Origin: Aeromonas finlandensis
GTDB taxonomy: Bacteria; Pseudomonadota; Gammaproteobacteria; Enterobacterales; Aeromonadaceae
Assembly: GCF_000764645.1 (NCBI RefSeq)
Contig: NZ_JRGK01000026.1
Span: forward strand, 62,001 to 126,000
Length of the DNA: 64,000 nt
Direction of reading: 5' to 3'
The position numbers and the translations under genes are program-made. Under the pieces are notes generated by a model. It was not told the DNA's origin. It searched no databases and saw nothing but the letters and a program-made list of their open reading frames with translations. This document shows positions 1 to 8,523 of this stretch, one piece after another; within the stretch, counting starts at the first letter, position 1; every line of letters starts with the position of its first letter.

Positions 1-493
1 TGAAATCGGCACCGGCATCGATACAGATTTCAGAAGCACGACGGATCAGCGCCTCTTCTTTCAATTCACCGGTTTCGATGATCACTTTCAGCAGCACGTT
101 GGCGCCACAGGCTTCTTTACAAGCTTTGACCAGATCAAAACCGATCTGTTCATTGCCCGCCATGAAGGCGCGGTACGGGAACACCACGTCCACTTCGTCG
201 GCACCATAGGCAACGGCAGCACGGGTTTCGGCCACGGCGATCTCGATGTCGTCGTTACCGTGCGGGAAGTTGGTCACGGTCGCGATGCGCACATCGGCAG
301 CACCGATCTCACGCAGAGTCTTGCGAGCGATAGGGATAAAACGGGGATAGATGCAGACGGCGGCAGTCAGGCCTGCCGGTGACTTGGCCTTGCGGCACAG
401 GTCGATCACCTTCTGATCGGTGTCATCATCGTTCAGGGTGGTCAGGTCCATCAGGTTCAGGGCGCGCTGGGCGGCCACTTTCAGATCGGTCAT
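1..493 (-). CDS. deoC: Deoxyribose-phosphate aldolase, N-terminal part (runs off the window)
   Basis: DeoC cleaves 2-deoxyribose-5-phosphate to glyceraldehyde-3-phosphate and acetaldehyde in deoxynucleoside catabolism in the cytoplasm. The 164 visible residues begin [20 protein letters not shown] and match the E. coli enzyme closely throughout, including the [12 protein letters not shown] segment with the proton-relay aspartate at about residue 102. The Schiff-base lysine of the family follows the last visible residues (AGADF) and lies just outside the window. It is on the same strand as nupC and the XapX gene upstream, which fits a nucleoside uptake and degradation cluster. Other deo genes would be expected beyond position 1 but cannot be seen. 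Confidence 0.96.
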   Translation of the reverse strand, partial: MTDLKVAAQRALNLMDLTTLNDDDTDQKVIDLCRKAKSPAGLTAAVCIYPRFIPIARKTLREIGAADVRIATVTNFPHGNDDIEIAVAETRAAVAYGADEVDVVFPYRAFMAGNEQIGFDLVKACKEACGANVLLKVIIETGELKEEALIRRASEICIDAGADF

Positions 494-883
494 TCTATTC
501 TCCAAAGTCTCGATTTAATCCAGATAACCGGGCACCACCACAACATCCAGCAAATGAATGGATAGGTGTAGATCCCCAGCTATACGGGAATGGAATTACA
601 GTGCGAATGCGGAGGCATGACGACTGTAAATAAGGCAAGAGCCCTGTCACTTTCTTACAAAAGTGCGGACTTGGTTCCATGAAGACTTGAGAAAGGCCGA
701 CAACATCTGACCCGACTTCCCAATCAATTCCATTTGACCGCCAACACCCGATTTCATCGAGTATTAGTCATTGCCAGCACCCTGCTGGCAACGCCTATTT
801 CAGCCGAGATACCCCCTGTTTGCAAGCCGGATTTGCCAATTTCAGAGGTACCTCACATCTGGCAAATCCCTGTCAAAAAAACC
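494..883. other. Non-coding gap between xapX and deoC with two hairpins
   Basis: No convincing gene is present. Two perfect stems stand out. The first is at 771-791 (9 bp stem, loop CCC). The second is at 829-869: 10 bp arms at 829-838 and 860-869 enclose a 10 bp palindrome at 845-854, so it could form a branched structure. Neither is followed by a T-run on the minus strand, so they are not classical terminators. They could stabilise the upstream transcript or be binding sites in front of deoC. Confidence 0.5.
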
Positions 884-1054
884 TTACGAAAAGAAGCGAG
901 TCAGGATCCAGGAGTAGGCCAGCCCCCCCAGATAGACCCCGACGATCCCCATCACCCCGGACAGAACGGGAGGTGCCGGGATCGGCAATTTGAGGAAAGA
1001 AAACAACAAACCGACAATAAAACCAGCAACCATTGCCAGTAGTGCTTCACTCAT
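884..1054 (-). CDS. XapX domain-containing small membrane protein
   Basis: This 56-residue protein begins MSEALLAMVAGFIVGLLFSF and consists of two hydrophobic stretches joined by a proline-rich segment (KLPIPAPPVLSG) and a glycine-rich second helix. That pattern is typical of the XapX domain, a short two-helix membrane module named from xanthosine-utilisation proteins whose biochemical role is unknown. A GGGGG-type ribosome site sits just upstream of the ATG at 1054. It lies between nupC and deoC on the same strand, so a link to nucleoside metabolism is suggested by position only. The family call rests on reading the sequence. Confidence 0.8.
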   Translation of the reverse strand: MSEALLAMVAGFIVGLLFSFLKLPIPAPPVLSGVMGIVGVYLGGLAYSWILTRFFS

Positions 1055-1180
1055 ACGACCCCCGAATTGTCCTATTTAAATTATTAGTTTAGATAGGAAA
1101 ACGGTTGTCACTGCTCCATATGCCAACGCCACGACTGATGCCGTGGCGTTGGTGTTTAACGTCTGTCAATCAGACCCAAA

Positions 1181-2455
1181 TTACATGGCAGACAATGCCA
1201 GGAAGAAGCCTGCGATAGTGGCAGACATCAGGTTTGACAGAGAGCCAGCCAGTACGGCTTTCAGGCCAAAACGTGCAATGGTGCCACGGCGGTTCGGTGC
1301 CATGGAGCCCAGACCACCGAGCAGAACAGCGACGGAAGAGAGGTTGGCAAAACCACACAAAGCAAAGGAGATGATCGCCTTGGTGTGCTCAGACATCGCA
1401 ACACCATTGATCAGCATTTCATTTTTGATGTACGGAGCAAAATTCAAATAAGCAACGAACTCGTTCACCACCACTTTCTGACCGATGAAGGAACCGGCAA
1501 CAACGGCTTCGCTCCAAGGCACACCGATCAGGAAGGCCAGCGGGGAGAAGACCCAGCCCAGCAGCAGCTCCAGAGAGAGTTGCGGATAGCCGAACCAGCC
1601 ACCGACACCAGAGAAGATGCCGTTAATCATGGCGATCAGGGCAACGAAAGCCAACAACATGGCGCCCACATTCAACGCTAATTGCATACCGGCAGCAGCA
1701 CCTGCGGCAGCAGCATCGATCACGTTGGCAGGCTTGTCATCCAACTCGTCATCGTTAGAGTTAGTATCATAGCTAGGGGTTTCAGTCTCAGGAACCAGCA
1801 GCTTGGCGAACAGCAGACCACCGGGAGCAGCCATGAAAGAGGCAGCAATCAGGTACTCCATCTTGACCCCCATGCCGGCGTAACCAACCATCACCGCACC
1901 CGCAACAGAAGCCAGACCACCACACATGACGGCAAACAGCTCGGAATCTGTCATCTTGGCAATGTAAGGACGAACTAACAGCGGCGCTTCGGTCTGACCG
2001 ACAAAGATATTGGCAGTAGCAGAGAGGGATTCTGTACGGGAAGTTCCCAATACTTTCTGCAGACCACCACCCAACAGGTTAATAACAACCTGCATAATCC
2101 CCAGATAATAGAGTACGGCAATCAGAGAAGAGAAAAATACAATGGTCGGCAAAATTCTAATGGCAAATACCATACCGCCGCCGCCAAATAGTTCAAACAT
2201 CTTATCGCTGGCCAGGCCTGCAAATAGGAAGTCGATACCATATTTACCGTACGAAAATACTTCTGACACACCACTAGACACTGCATAAAGAATGTCACGG
2301 CCAATCGGTACATACAAAACAAACGCACCGAGTAGCAGTTGAATTATAAAAGCACCAACAACAGTACGCTTGTTGATGGCCTTACGATTACTGGAGAACA
2401 ATATTGCGATAAGGATGAGTGTGACCATCCCCACCAAACTCATGATTATACTCAT
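1181..2455 (-). CDS. nupC: Concentrative nucleoside transporter (NupC/CNT family)
   Basis: This 424-residue inner-membrane symporter imports nucleosides with sodium or protons. The sequence closely follows Vibrio cholerae vcCNT, the structurally known member. It has the N-terminal SSNRKAINKRTV segment, the GQTEAP substrate motif (about residues 153-158 in family numbering) and the FALCGFANLSS motif near the C terminus, which supplies the second half of the nucleoside site. A methionine five codons in gives an alternative start; the first ATG is kept. It heads a minus-strand series nupC-xapX-deoC, so imported deoxynucleosides can feed the deo pathway. A likely CRP-dependent promoter lies upstream. 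A paralogue with a different motif is at 59432-60628. Confidence 0.95.
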   Translation of the reverse strand: MSIIMSLVGMVTLILIAILFSSNRKAINKRTVVGAFIIQLLLGAFVLYVPIGRDILYAVSSGVSEVFSYGKYGIDFLFAGLASDKMFELFGGGGMVFAIRILPTIVFFSSLIAVLYYLGIMQVVINLLGGGLQKVLGTSRTESLSATANIFVGQTEAPLLVRPYIAKMTDSELFAVMCGGLASVAGAVMVGYAGMGVKMEYLIAASFMAAPGGLLFAKLLVPETETPSYDTNSNDDELDDKPANVIDAAAAGAAAGMQLALNVGAMLLAFVALIAMINGIFSGVGGWFGYPQLSLELLLGWVFSPLAFLIGVPWSEAVVAGSFIGQKVVVNEFVAYLNFAPYIKNEMLINGVAMSEHTKAIISFALCGFANLSSVAVLLGGLGSMAPNRRGTIARFGLKAVLAGSLSNLMSATIAGFFLALSAM

Positions 2456-2530
2456 TATAAAAACATCCTCTTAGAGCAGCACCCAAATTGTTAATTTAAT
2501 GTAGCGATATCGATGTATCAAAGGGAGCGC

Positions 2531-2575
2531 ATTATACTAATTAAAAGCCGATAAAATAGAATGCTGGTCACATTT
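2531..2575 (-). promoter_or_regulatory. Putative class II CRP-dependent promoter of nupC
   Basis: On the minus strand a perfect TATAAT -10 box occupies 2536-2531. A 22 bp CRP-like site occupies 2554-2575: its first half AAATGTGA is perfect and its second half is weaker. The site centre would fall about 40-41 bases upstream of the predicted start, the usual place for class II activation, and there is no good -35 hexamer. CRP control of nucleoside uptake is well known in enterics; here it is inferred from the site and its spacing. Confidence 0.5.
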
Positions 2576-2684
2576 TATCGTTATCAAAATGTCCAAGTGC
2601 CACAAAATTAGACAGCAAACGATTTTTACGCTCATTTTTTTTCCTTACAGCTTGCTCAAATGTTGCAAAAATGTTTCTACAACA

Positions 2685-3455
2685 TTAGCCGTGATGGAAA
2701 AGACGCCGAGCATTATCAGACAACATATTAGCAACATGCTCTGAGGATTCTTCCCGAAACGCCATGAATAGCGCCGCGATTTTTGGTAATGATTCCGGGG
2801 TATTTCTGGCTCCTTGCTCGCCCTGCAACGGCATATCGGGCGAGTCGGTTTCCAGCACCAGGGCCTCGAGCGGCATGGCCCGAAATACCTCGCGGGTTTT
2901 GTTCGCTCGCTCAAAACTGATCACCCCACCCACCCCGAGGCGAAAGCCCAGTTGCCAGAATGCCTTCGCCTGCTGCAGCGAACCGCTGAAGGCGTGGATC
3001 ACCCCGCCACGTGGCGGCTTGAAGCGGCGCAAGACCTTGGCCACCGAGTCATTGGCACGCACCGAGTGGATCATCAGGGGTAACCCGGCCTCGCATGCCA
3101 GCCGGATCTGAGCCTCAAACAGCGCAAGCTGCCCCTCCTGCGGCACGTGAGAGCGCAGATCCAGCCCACACTCGCCAATGGCCACCAGCCCGGCAGGTTG
3201 GCTCATCACCAACGTCCGTAGGCGCTCCATCACCCCTTCCCGCTGCTCACCGGCATACCAGGGATGAATACCCAGACCATAAAAGAGGTCAGCATGCTGA
3301 TCTGCCAGTGCCATCACACGAGTCCAGTTATCCTCTGCGATGGCAGGAATGATATACTCCGTCACCCCTAATGCTCGGCAACGGGCTAGCAGCGCCTCCC
3401 GGTCCTGGTCGAAAACCGGAAAGTCGAGATGGCAATGGGTATCTATCAGCTGCAT
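2685..3455 (-). CDS. yjjV: TatD-family metal-dependent hydrolase (YjjV-like)
   Basis: This is a 256-residue TIM-barrel metallohydrolase of the TatD family, whose members act as DNases. The N-terminal metal-binding THCHLDF motif (His7, His9), the conserved GIHPWY and GECGLDL segments, MIHSVRA and the final LETDSPDMP motif are all visible. I chose the ATG at 3455 because an AGG-type ribosome site precedes it; an upstream GTG at 3464 is possible but badly spaced. In E. coli yjjV lies close to the deo operon, which matches its place here beside nupC and deoC. The exact substrate is not established for this subgroup. Confidence 0.9.
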   Translation of the reverse strand: MQLIDTHCHLDFPVFDQDREALLARCRALGVTEYIIPAIAEDNWTRVMALADQHADLFYGLGIHPWYAGEQREGVMERLRTLVMSQPAGLVAIGECGLDLRSHVPQEGQLALFEAQIRLACEAGLPLMIHSVRANDSVAKVLRRFKPPRGGVIHAFSGSLQQAKAFWQLGFRLGVGGVISFERANKTREVFRAMPLEALVLETDSPDMPLQGEQGARNTPESLPKIAALFMAFREESSEHVANMLSDNARRLFHHG

Positions 3456-3496
3456 ATCACTCACACCTGTTTGCGGTATTTAATGGGTCATTGAAC

Positions 3497-4117
3497 ATGA
3501 TGAACAACAGAAACAACGGCTTTACCCTGATTGAACTGGTGCTGGTGATCATAGTGCTGGGGATCCTGGCCGTCACCGCCCTGCCCCGCTTTATCAATAT
3601 CAAGGATGATGCCCTGAAAAGCACGGTCTCGGCGACCGCAGGCAGCTTTGCCAGTGCAGTACAGCTGACTCATGCTGGCTGGGCGGTGAAAGTGAAAGGG
3701 CAAAATCTCGCACTGTATAACTTCAGTGGGATGGGCAACAAAGATCTGGATATCAACCACTATGGCTGGCCTGTAGGCACGGAAGAAGGTGGTCAAGGAA
3801 TAGATGAACCATCTACAGGTGGAGGTAGCAACGAGATCTCTGTTAACAGCAGGGATGACTGCGCTCTTCTTTTCGCCGCAATACTTGATACTGATCAGTC
3901 TGTGGCTGATGAGGACAAGAAGGACGAAAACACAGTTTATATCTCAAAGCTAATTCCTGCAGATGACCAAACTGAACCAAGTGGTTTAGAACACTCAAAC
4001 TGCCGTTATATTCTGCAAGAATCTGTGGGCCGCTTCCCTAGTAATTCAGATTATGAAAACGGCCTCGGCTTTGAGTACAACAGTGTTACCGGTGCCGTGA
4101 CCCGCAATTTTGATTGA
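3497..4117 (+). CDS. Type IV pilin-like protein (prepilin with N-terminal methylation site)
   Basis: The 206-residue product begins with a short leader MMNNRNNG followed by [18 protein letters not shown], the class III signal cleaved and methylated by prepilin peptidase, with Gly -1, Phe +1 and Glu +5. The MSHA-like continuation [18 protein letters not shown] and a later cysteine pair resemble MSHA-type or minor pilins. It stands alone, divergent from yjjV and away from the main minor-pilin block, and its last 32 bases overlap the end of the convergent gene at 4086. The second half of the gene is visibly AT-richer than the first. Upstream methionines would add a tail ahead of the leader, so the ATG pair at 3497 is preferred. 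Its pilus system is not clear. Confidence 0.85.
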   Translation: MMNNRNNGFTLIELVLVIIVLGILAVTALPRFINIKDDALKSTVSATAGSFASAVQLTHAGWAVKVKGQNLALYNFSGMGNKDLDINHYGWPVGTEEGGQGIDEPSTGGGSNEISVNSRDDCALLFAAILDTDQSVADEDKKDENTVYISKLIPADDQTEPSGLEHSNCRYILQESVGRFPSNSDYENGLGFEYNSVTGAVTRNFD

Positions 4118-4265
4118 GCTTGGCCTCTTCTGTGCAGGCTCGCTCTTTTGCTGGATCTTCATCATAACGAACCGGCGTGCAGCAGCGCCGGTTCTCCTGA
4201 GTGAGCCCCCACTCCTCGCACCACGCGTCGTAACGGGCCAGCCAACGTAGCAATACCCCTTTCAT
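4086..4265 (-). CDS. Small conserved protein, DUF5363-like
   Basis: This 59-residue protein carries a conserved-looking core, [17 protein letters not shown] followed by [11 protein letters not shown]. The pattern resembles short Vibrio and Aeromonas proteins annotated as DUF5363, of unknown function. A strong GGAGG ribosome site lies 7 bases before the ATG at 4265, which supports a real gene and this start over the GTG at 4271. The C-terminal part overlaps the 3' end of the convergent pilin gene by 32 bases, so its tail may be less conserved. It follows luxS on the same strand but beyond a strong terminator, so it must have its own promoter. Confidence 0.6.
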   Translation of the reverse strand: MKGVLLRWLARYDAWCEEWGLTQENRRCCTPVRYDEDPAKERACTEEAKLNQNCGSRHR

Positions 4266-4362
4266 CGTCACACCTCCGCCAACAGATTCAGGTCAAAAAT
4301 CATCCTAATCAGAGTCGGCAAGGGGAGCAAGTAGTCCCCATTATTGTGATCGGGCGAGATAA

Positions 4363-4397
4363 AAAAGAGCCGGTCAGCGTGGCTGACCGGCTCTTTT
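4363..4397 (-). terminator. Strong bidirectional rho-independent terminator after luxS
   Basis: A perfect 16 bp stem with a 3-base loop has A-rich and T-rich flanks, so it can act in both directions. It lies 45 bases past the luxS stop. Confidence 0.9.
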
Positions 4398-4442
4398 AAC
4401 ATTCCCTGAAGAGATTATCCGATAAGCGACAGCTCATCGGCC

Positions 4443-4952
4443 TCACAGGCTCTTCAGCTTCTCTTCCGGCAGGGCCAGCTCGTCGTTGTGGTTAACGCCG
4501 ATGCCGCGCTCCAGCACATGGCGAGCGATGGCATGGGCCTCTTCCAGCGAATGCATACTGTAGGTACCGCACTGATACTCGTTCAGCTCGGGGATCTTGC
4601 CCTGCTCCTGCACGGTCAGCACGTCGCTCATGGCGGCCTGCCAGGCGGCGCCGACACGAGCTTCATCCGGCGCACCAATCAGGCTCATGTAGAAACCGGT
4701 ACGGCAACCCATGGGGGAGATGTCGATGATCTCCACACCGTTGCCATTCAGATGATCACGCATAAACCCGGCAAACAGGTGCTCCAGCGTATGGATACCG
4801 CGCTCGGAGAGGATCTCCTGGTTCGGTACGCAGAAACGCAGGTCGAACACGGTAATGGTGTCCTTGTTCGGGGTCTGCATGGTCTTGGCCACACGCACCG
4901 CAGGCGCTTCCATACGGGTGTGGTCAACGGTAAAACTGTCCAATAACGGCAT
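4443..4952 (-). CDS. luxS: S-ribosylhomocysteine lyase (AI-2 synthase)
   Basis: LuxS converts S-ribosylhomocysteine to homocysteine and DPD, the precursor of the autoinducer AI-2, in the activated methyl cycle. The 169-residue length is typical. The metal site HTLEH (His54, His58) and Cys128 in YQCGTYS are intact, as is the catalytic Cys83 in [10 protein letters not shown]. It is a single-gene unit: a strong terminator follows it and the gene upstream at 4971 is a separate unit about 18 bases away on the same strand. AI-2 signalling could affect many surface traits, but nothing here shows a direct link to the nearby pilus genes. Confidence 0.98.
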   Translation of the reverse strand: MPLLDSFTVDHTRMEAPAVRVAKTMQTPNKDTITVFDLRFCVPNQEILSERGIHTLEHLFAGFMRDHLNGNGVEIIDISPMGCRTGFYMSLIGAPDEARVGAAWQAAMSDVLTVQEQGKIPELNEYQCGTYSMHSLEEAHAIARHVLERGIGVNHNDELALPEEKLKSL

Positions 4953-4970
4953 TTCTGACTCCTGATTTGG

Positions 4971-5573
4971 TTACCAGAACCAACCCCCACGGGAGAGCTG
5001 AGCCTGGCATTGACGGTACTGGGCGCCGTAGCGCTGGGCGCGAGCTTCCACCTTGCGAGAGGTCTTCATCAACCACCCCTTGCTACGATAGCTGCCACGC
5101 CGGTAGCCACCCCACCCTTCGTGATAGTTGAGGTACTGGCCATAGGCATCCCACTTGGAGGTGCCATTGAGCCGCTGGGCTTTGTTAGTGTACCAACCCA
5201 TAAAATCGATGGCGTCGGCAAAGTCATCGCGGTCACTCCAGCTGTTGCCGGTTTCCCGCTGGTAATCAGCCCAGGTTTCATCTTTGACCTGAGCATAACC
5301 ATAAGCTGAACTGGCCCGCCCGGTCGGGATGAAGAGGAAATACTGCATCGGCGGCTGGGCATCATGTACGTAAGAGGACTCCTGATACATCATGGCCATC
5401 ACCACATGGATCGGCGTCCCCCACTTCTCGTTCATCTTGAGCGCAGCCTTGTGCCACTCCGGCTTCTCACGAAAGATCTGGCACAGATTCTCCGGCTGAG
5501 CCGGTGGGCGGGTACTGCAGGCTGTCAGGCTAGCCAACATGCTGGCACCCACCAGAACGCGCATCCACCCCAT
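4971..5573 (-). CDS. Lipoprotein with lytic-transglycosylase (SLT)-like domain
   Basis: The product, about 200 residues, has a lipoprotein signal ending in the lipobox LTAC (Cys19), so it should be anchored in the outer or inner membrane. The mature part contains MMYQESSY, with a candidate catalytic glutamate, then ASSAYGYAQVKDETW, the AYGYAQ-type segment of soluble lytic transglycosylases that cut the glycan strands of peptidoglycan. I chose the ATG at 5573 to give a normal signal peptide; an ATG at 5564 or an upstream TTG at 5621 next to glnB are alternatives. It directly follows nadE-glnB on the same strand and may share their transcript. The substrate is inferred from the motif only. Confidence 0.75.
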   Translation of the reverse strand: MGWMRVLVGASMLASLTACSTRPPAQPENLCQIFREKPEWHKAALKMNEKWGTPIHVVMAMMYQESSYVHDAQPPMQYFLFIPTGRASSAYGYAQVKDETWADYQRETGNSWSDRDDFADAIDFMGWYTNKAQRLNGTSKWDAYGQYLNYHEGWGGYRRGSYRSKGWLMKTSRKVEARAQRYGAQYRQCQAQLSRGGWFW

Positions 5574-5623
5574 CAAATGAGGTCGCGCTTCGCGCCTCTG
5601 GTCAGGTAAAGAGATAGCCAAGG

Positions 5624-5971
<348 letters not shown>

Positions 5972-7594
5972 TTACCAGTTCTGTTTGCCGAACCCGGATG
6001 TAATGGGGTAACGGCGATCCTTACCAAAGTTGCGAGCCGTAATACGGGGCCCGACCGCCGCCTGACGGCGCTTGTATTCGTTGAGATCCACCAGCCGGAT
6101 CACCTTGCGTACCACAGCCTCCTCGAAGCCCTCTGCCACCATGTCGGCAACCGAGGCATCCTCTTCCACGTAGCGCTTAAGGATCGCATCGAGGATGTCG
6201 TAAGGAGGCAGGCTGTCCTGATCCACCTGATCCGGCGCCAGCTCCGCTGAAGGAGGACGGTCGATAACCCGCTGCGGGATCACATAGTCGACCGAGTTGC
6301 GATATTCGCACAATTTGAAGACCAGCGTCTTGGGCACATCTTTCAGCACGTCGAAACCGCCCGCCATGTCTCCGTACAGAGTGGCATAACCGACCGCCAT
6401 TTCGCTCTTGTTGCCAGTGGTCAGCACGATGCGACGACGTTTGTTGGAGAGCGCCATCAACAGCACACCGCGGCAGCGCGCCTGCAGGTTCTCTTCGGTG
6501 GTATCGCGCGCGGTACCTTCAAACAGCGGCGCCAGCTGGGTCATAAACCCTTCGAACATCGGCTCAATGGAGACGATATTGAACTCAACCCCCATCCGCT
6601 CGGCCTGCTCTTTGGCATCCTCGACACTCATCTGGGCGGTGTAGCGGAACGGCATCATCACCGCCTGCACCTTGTCGGCCCCGATGGCATCGGCCGCGAT
6701 GGCCAGCGTCAGTGCCGAGTCGATCCCGCCGGAGAGACCCAGTACAGCCCCGTGGAAGCCGTTCTTGGTGACATAGTCACGCACCGCCAGCACCAGCGCC
6801 TGATAGGTCTCGGCCAACGGAGCCAGCGGCGCCGCAGGTTCCCGCTCTTTCACCGGTTGACCATCGGCAAAGCGCACCAGCGCCAGCTCTTCAGCAAACG
6901 GTGCCAGTTTGTGGGTCAACTCGCCCTGGCTGTTGAACACCTTGGAGCAGCCGTCGAAAATCAGCTCATCCTGACCGCATACCTGATTGAGGTAGACCAG
7001 TGGCAGGCCGGTCTGATCACAGCGCTCTGTCATCAGCTCGCGGCGGATCCAGGGTTTTTCCTGATCGTAAGGCGACGCATTGATGGTGAGCAGCAGCTCG
7101 GCGCCTGCTGCCTTGGCGGCCAGCGCCGGACCAGGTTGCCACAGGTCTTCACAGATGAGCAGCCCCAACTGGTGGCCACGGAACGGTACCACGCAGGTCT
7201 CAGCGGCAGCAGTGAAGTAGCGCTTCTCGTCGAATACCCCGTAGTTGGGCAAGTCCTGCTTGAAGTAACGGGCAATCAGCTTGCCCTGCTCATAAAGGGA
7301 CGCTGCGTTGTAGAGCGCCTCCCCGTCACGCCAGGGATGCCCCACCAAAATGGCACAGTTGCCCTGCCATGCGGCAACGCGAGCCAGCGCGGCATCGACC
7401 CGGATCATCAAATCGGCACGCAGCAGCAGATCTTCCGGTGGATAGCCGGTCAGGGCCAGCTCGGAGCAGACCAGCAGATCAGCGCCTTGCTGTTCGGCTT
7501 GAGCAGCCGCAGCGAGCACTTTGTCAGTGTTATCTTCGATGGCGCCTACCGTCAGATTCAACTGGGCAAGCATCAGAGAGAGGGCTTTTGCCAT
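5972..7594 (-). CDS. nadE: Glutamine-dependent NAD+ synthetase
   Basis: NadE makes NAD+ from deamido-NAD+, ATP and an amide nitrogen. The 540-residue form here has an N-terminal nitrilase-type glutaminase domain (about residues 1-270) with the Glu/Lys/Cys triad, the cysteine near residue 147 in LLICEDLW. The C-terminal synthetase domain has the ATP-binding SGGIDS motif at about 287-292. It therefore uses glutamine, unlike the short ammonia-dependent enzyme of E. coli. The start at MAKALSLMLAQLNLTVG matches the family; a 31-residue upstream extension is unlikely to be real. glnB follows within 9 bases. Confidence 0.96.
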   Translation of the reverse strand: MAKALSLMLAQLNLTVGAIEDNTDKVLAAAAQAEQQGADLLVCSELALTGYPPEDLLLRADLMIRVDAALARVAAWQGNCAILVGHPWRDGEALYNAASLYEQGKLIARYFKQDLPNYGVFDEKRYFTAAAETCVVPFRGHQLGLLICEDLWQPGPALAAKAAGAELLLTINASPYDQEKPWIRRELMTERCDQTGLPLVYLNQVCGQDELIFDGCSKVFNSQGELTHKLAPFAEELALVRFADGQPVKEREPAAPLAPLAETYQALVLAVRDYVTKNGFHGAVLGLSGGIDSALTLAIAADAIGADKVQAVMMPFRYTAQMSVEDAKEQAERMGVEFNIVSIEPMFEGFMTQLAPLFEGTARDTTEENLQARCRGVLLMALSNKRRRIVLTTGNKSEMAVGYATLYGDMAGGFDVLKDVPKTLVFKLCEYRNSVDYVIPQRVIDRPPSAELAPDQVDQDSLPPYDILDAILKRYVEEDASVADMVAEGFEEAVVRKVIRLVDLNEYKRRQAAVGPRITARNFGKDRRYPITSGFGKQNW

Positions 7595-7741
7595 GGCGAT
7601 GCATCTTAAAATCAAAAATGATGGGGAATGATAAAGAAAAGGGGGGCAATCTGCCAGTTCAAGACAGGTGTTTGCATGTGACAGCAAGCAACGGGAAGGA
7701 TAAGCTGTAAATAGTCACGGAACGACAAGCCTCAGGCCACT

Positions 7742-8239
7742 ATGAAACAACACGGATTTACCTTATTAGAGCTGATGATCGCCATAGCTTTGGGGGTCAT
7801 ACTGCTTGGCATTGGTATTCCCTCCCTCGGCGATTTGCTCAAAGAGAACACCGCCAAATATGAAAGCGAGCGACTGATGAAACATCTGCATTTTGCTCGT
7901 AATCAGGCGATCAGCGATCAACAAACCGTGACGGCATGTTTGATAAATAGCAACGACCAATGCGTATCAACCAATCCCAACCAATTTCTTGTATTTACTG
8001 ATGACAACAGTAACTCCAGGCTAGACATCGGCGAAACCGAGCTCGCACGAACTCCGGCATTTGCATCCGATGCCATCATCAGCTCAACAAGAACTCGTGT
8101 CTTGTTTGCACCAGACGGCACCAGTCTGGGTACCAATATGACCATCAAAGTGTGTGTCAGCGAGGAGCCGGAGATTGATCTGGTCATTGCTGTCTCCGGC
8201 CGCAGCAGCAGGACAGATACCACGACTATTTGTCCCTGA
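7742..8239 (+). CDS. fimT: Minor type IV pseudopilin, FimT/GspH type
   Basis: This 165-residue prepilin has a very short leader MKQHG followed by FTLLELMIAIALGVILLGIG, with Glu +5. The early ARNQAI segment and C-terminal VSGRSSR segment are typical of FimT/GspH pseudopilins, which sit in the pilus-tip initiation complex. It is transcribed towards the pilE-to-pilY1 operon, and its stop lies only 8 bases from the end of the last gene of that operon, with no terminator between. FimT normally works together with PilV, PilW, PilX and PilE, so it belongs functionally with them. The exact subtype (FimT versus FimU) is a judgement from similarity. Confidence 0.85.
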   Translation: MKQHGFTLLELMIAIALGVILLGIGIPSLGDLLKENTAKYESERLMKHLHFARNQAISDQQTVTACLINSNDQCVSTNPNQFLVFTDDNSNSRLDIGETELARTPAFASDAIISSTRTRVLFAPDGTSLGTNMTIKVCVSEEPEIDLVIAVSGRSSRTDTTTICP

Positions 8240-8247
8240 TTGCCAAG

Positions 8248-8523
8248 TTATCTTGGCTGTTGACTCTCCTGCTTCTGAGCGGCAACCAGATTGAATGGTT
8301 GAGCACTCGGCTGACACTCCAGCACTCTTCTGACCATGGAGAGTTGCCCATCCATTTCAAACCCCTTCTTCTTGAAGATAACCTCCGGCTTTTGGCTATC
8401 CGTAATGGTTCCCTGCAAAATAACATGCTCGCCATTTTCCAACTCGACGTAGCACTTTCTATCCTCAAGCGCATGGGCGCTGATAGCGCCCAGCAGGCCT
8501 GTCAACAGTAAGATCACTTTCAT
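8248..8523 (-). CDS. Small exported protein at the end of the pilY1 operon
   Basis: This 91-residue protein has a clear signal peptide (MKVILLLTGLLGAISAHA, cleavage after ALA/HA). The mature part of about 73 residues is polar, with two cysteines (RKCYVELENG and RRVLECQPS) that could form a disulphide. Its ATG overlaps the pilY1 stop (ATGA), so it is translationally coupled to pilY1 and probably works with it in the periplasm or pilus tip. I do not recognise a family. The C-terminal tail is rich in Gln and Ser and may be disordered. Confidence 0.8.
   Translation of the reverse strand: MKVILLLTGLLGAISAHALEDRKCYVELENGEHVILQGTITDSQKPEVIFKKKGFEMDGQLSMVRRVLECQPSAQPFNLVAAQKQESQQPR

Noticed and set aside
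734-1042. Plus-strand frame with a signal-like start in the xapX-deoC gap
   Set aside because: It starts at a TTG without a ribosome site, overlaps the well-supported XapX gene on the other strand and becomes a low-complexity polar sequence.
1123-1152. Perfect 11 bp stem after nupC as a terminator
   Set aside because: No T-run follows on the minus strand. It may stabilise the transcript but is not a clear terminator.
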